This document shows, piece by piece, positions 5,422 through 5,706 of a stretch of DNA of 5,706 nt. The position numbers and the translations under genes are program-made. The stretch's first letter is position 1, and every line of letters starts with the position of its first letter. The stretch covers positions 1 to 5,706 of the forward strand of contig CAMLKY010000165.1 of NCBI GenBank assembly GCA_946480545.1, read 5' to 3'. Source of the stretch: an uncultured Acidobacteriota bacterium (GTDB lineage Bacteria > Acidobacteriota > Blastocatellia > Pyrinomonadales > Pyrinomonadaceae). Under the pieces are notes generated by a model that did not search any database, was not told where the DNA came from, and saw only the letters and a list, made by a program, of their open reading frames with translations.

Positions 5422-5706
5422 CTATCCGACAGCATTCGATCGCACCGCCGACGATCTCAGCCTTTCTAAAACGGCATCCCTAACGATACGAAATGAAACT
5501 TTCTTCTCCAAAGCGAGATTCCTGACCTGTTCGTACTCCGGCATTGCGTTTACAATACGGCCGTTCAGCTTCCCGATCTTCACATCTACGGACCCGAACT
5601 CGGTCTCTACCCTTACCACTTCCCGCTCGAGGCATTCTCGCTCGACCTCGCGCACCCGGATACCGAGAGTCGTCGTCTCGCGATAGATCAGTTCGGTGAG
5701 TACGAC
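5422..5706 (-). CDS. larC: LarC, nickel-pincer cofactor biosynthesis protein, C-terminal part (cut by window edge)
   Basis: The last 94 residues of an open frame entering from the right edge. The sequence reads LTELIYRETTTLGIR, then a V/E-rich strand region (VRVETEFGSVDVKIGKLNG) and RIVNAMPEYEQVRNLALEK, the conserved C-terminal pattern of LarC (former DUF111). LarC inserts nickel into the pyridinium-3,5-bisthiocarboxylate mononucleotide in a CTP-dependent reaction, completing the nickel-pincer cofactor first found in lactate racemase (LarA); related cofactor-dependent epimerases are widespread. The family is about 400 residues, so the N-terminal His-rich metal-binding region is outside the window, and whether the gene is one frame or split by a programmed frameshift as in Lactobacillus cannot be judged. 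The last 10 or so residues (SSAVRSNAVG) look like a disordered tail. It ends 16 nt before folE. Confidence 0.88.
   Translation of the reverse strand, partial: VVLTELIYRETTTLGIRVREVERECLEREVVRVETEFGSVDVKIGKLNGRIVNAMPEYEQVRNLALEKKVSFRIVRDAVLERLRSSAVRSNAVG

Noticed and set aside
1..5706. CRISPR array, tRNA, rRNA, transposase or phage genes
   Set aside because: None was recognised on either strand: no regularly spaced direct repeats with spacers, no cloverleaf-like segment, and no mobile-element protein motif.

Overview
The window holds six protein genes, all transcribed leftwards (minus strand): larC (3' end only) > folE > a secreted M28 zinc aminopeptidase > metG > a small secreted protein of unknown function > tatD (5' part only). 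The DNA is moderately GC-rich and densely packed. Weak Shine-Dalgarno signals, a MetRS with one Cys3-His zinc knuckle and a C-terminal tRNA-binding domain, a PA-domain M28 peptidase, and a short exported protein with a 'YFGLTLEVPKGW'-type motif would fit an Acidobacteriota-like bacterium (for example Blastocatellia). That assignment is an impression from protein style, not a database result.

Layout from right to left, in the direction of transcription: 5706-5422 is the C-terminal part of LarC, involved in nickel-pincer cofactor synthesis. A 16-nt gap leads to folE (5405-4824), a complete GTP cyclohydrolase I. A 139-nt spacer (4823-4685) carries two copies of an 18-nt dyad-containing motif, candidate operator sites for the peptidase gene. 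The M28 peptidase runs 4684-3068. All five family zinc ligands are present, but immediately after the last one (His493) the protein departs from the family C-terminus and reads through what looks like intergenic DNA. That tail contains a 17-bp inverted repeat, and the stop codon lies inside a second hairpin that ends about 11 nt before the metG start. metG (3021-952), the secreted protein (955-320) and tatD (323-1) are joined by ATGA and GTGA stop/start overlaps, so they probably form one translationally coupled unit.

The coding content is mostly housekeeping: methionyl-tRNA charging, the first step of tetrahydrofolate or pterin synthesis, a TatD nuclease, cofactor maturation and an exported peptidase. 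I do not see a defence system, mobile-element gene, CRISPR array or RNA gene. The most interesting part is the peptidase-metG junction (about 3030-3205). There, a rewritten peptidase tail coincides with two consecutive RNA hairpins, and the single mismatch in each becomes a G-U pair in the minus-strand transcript. The paired dyads upstream of the peptidase gene come second.
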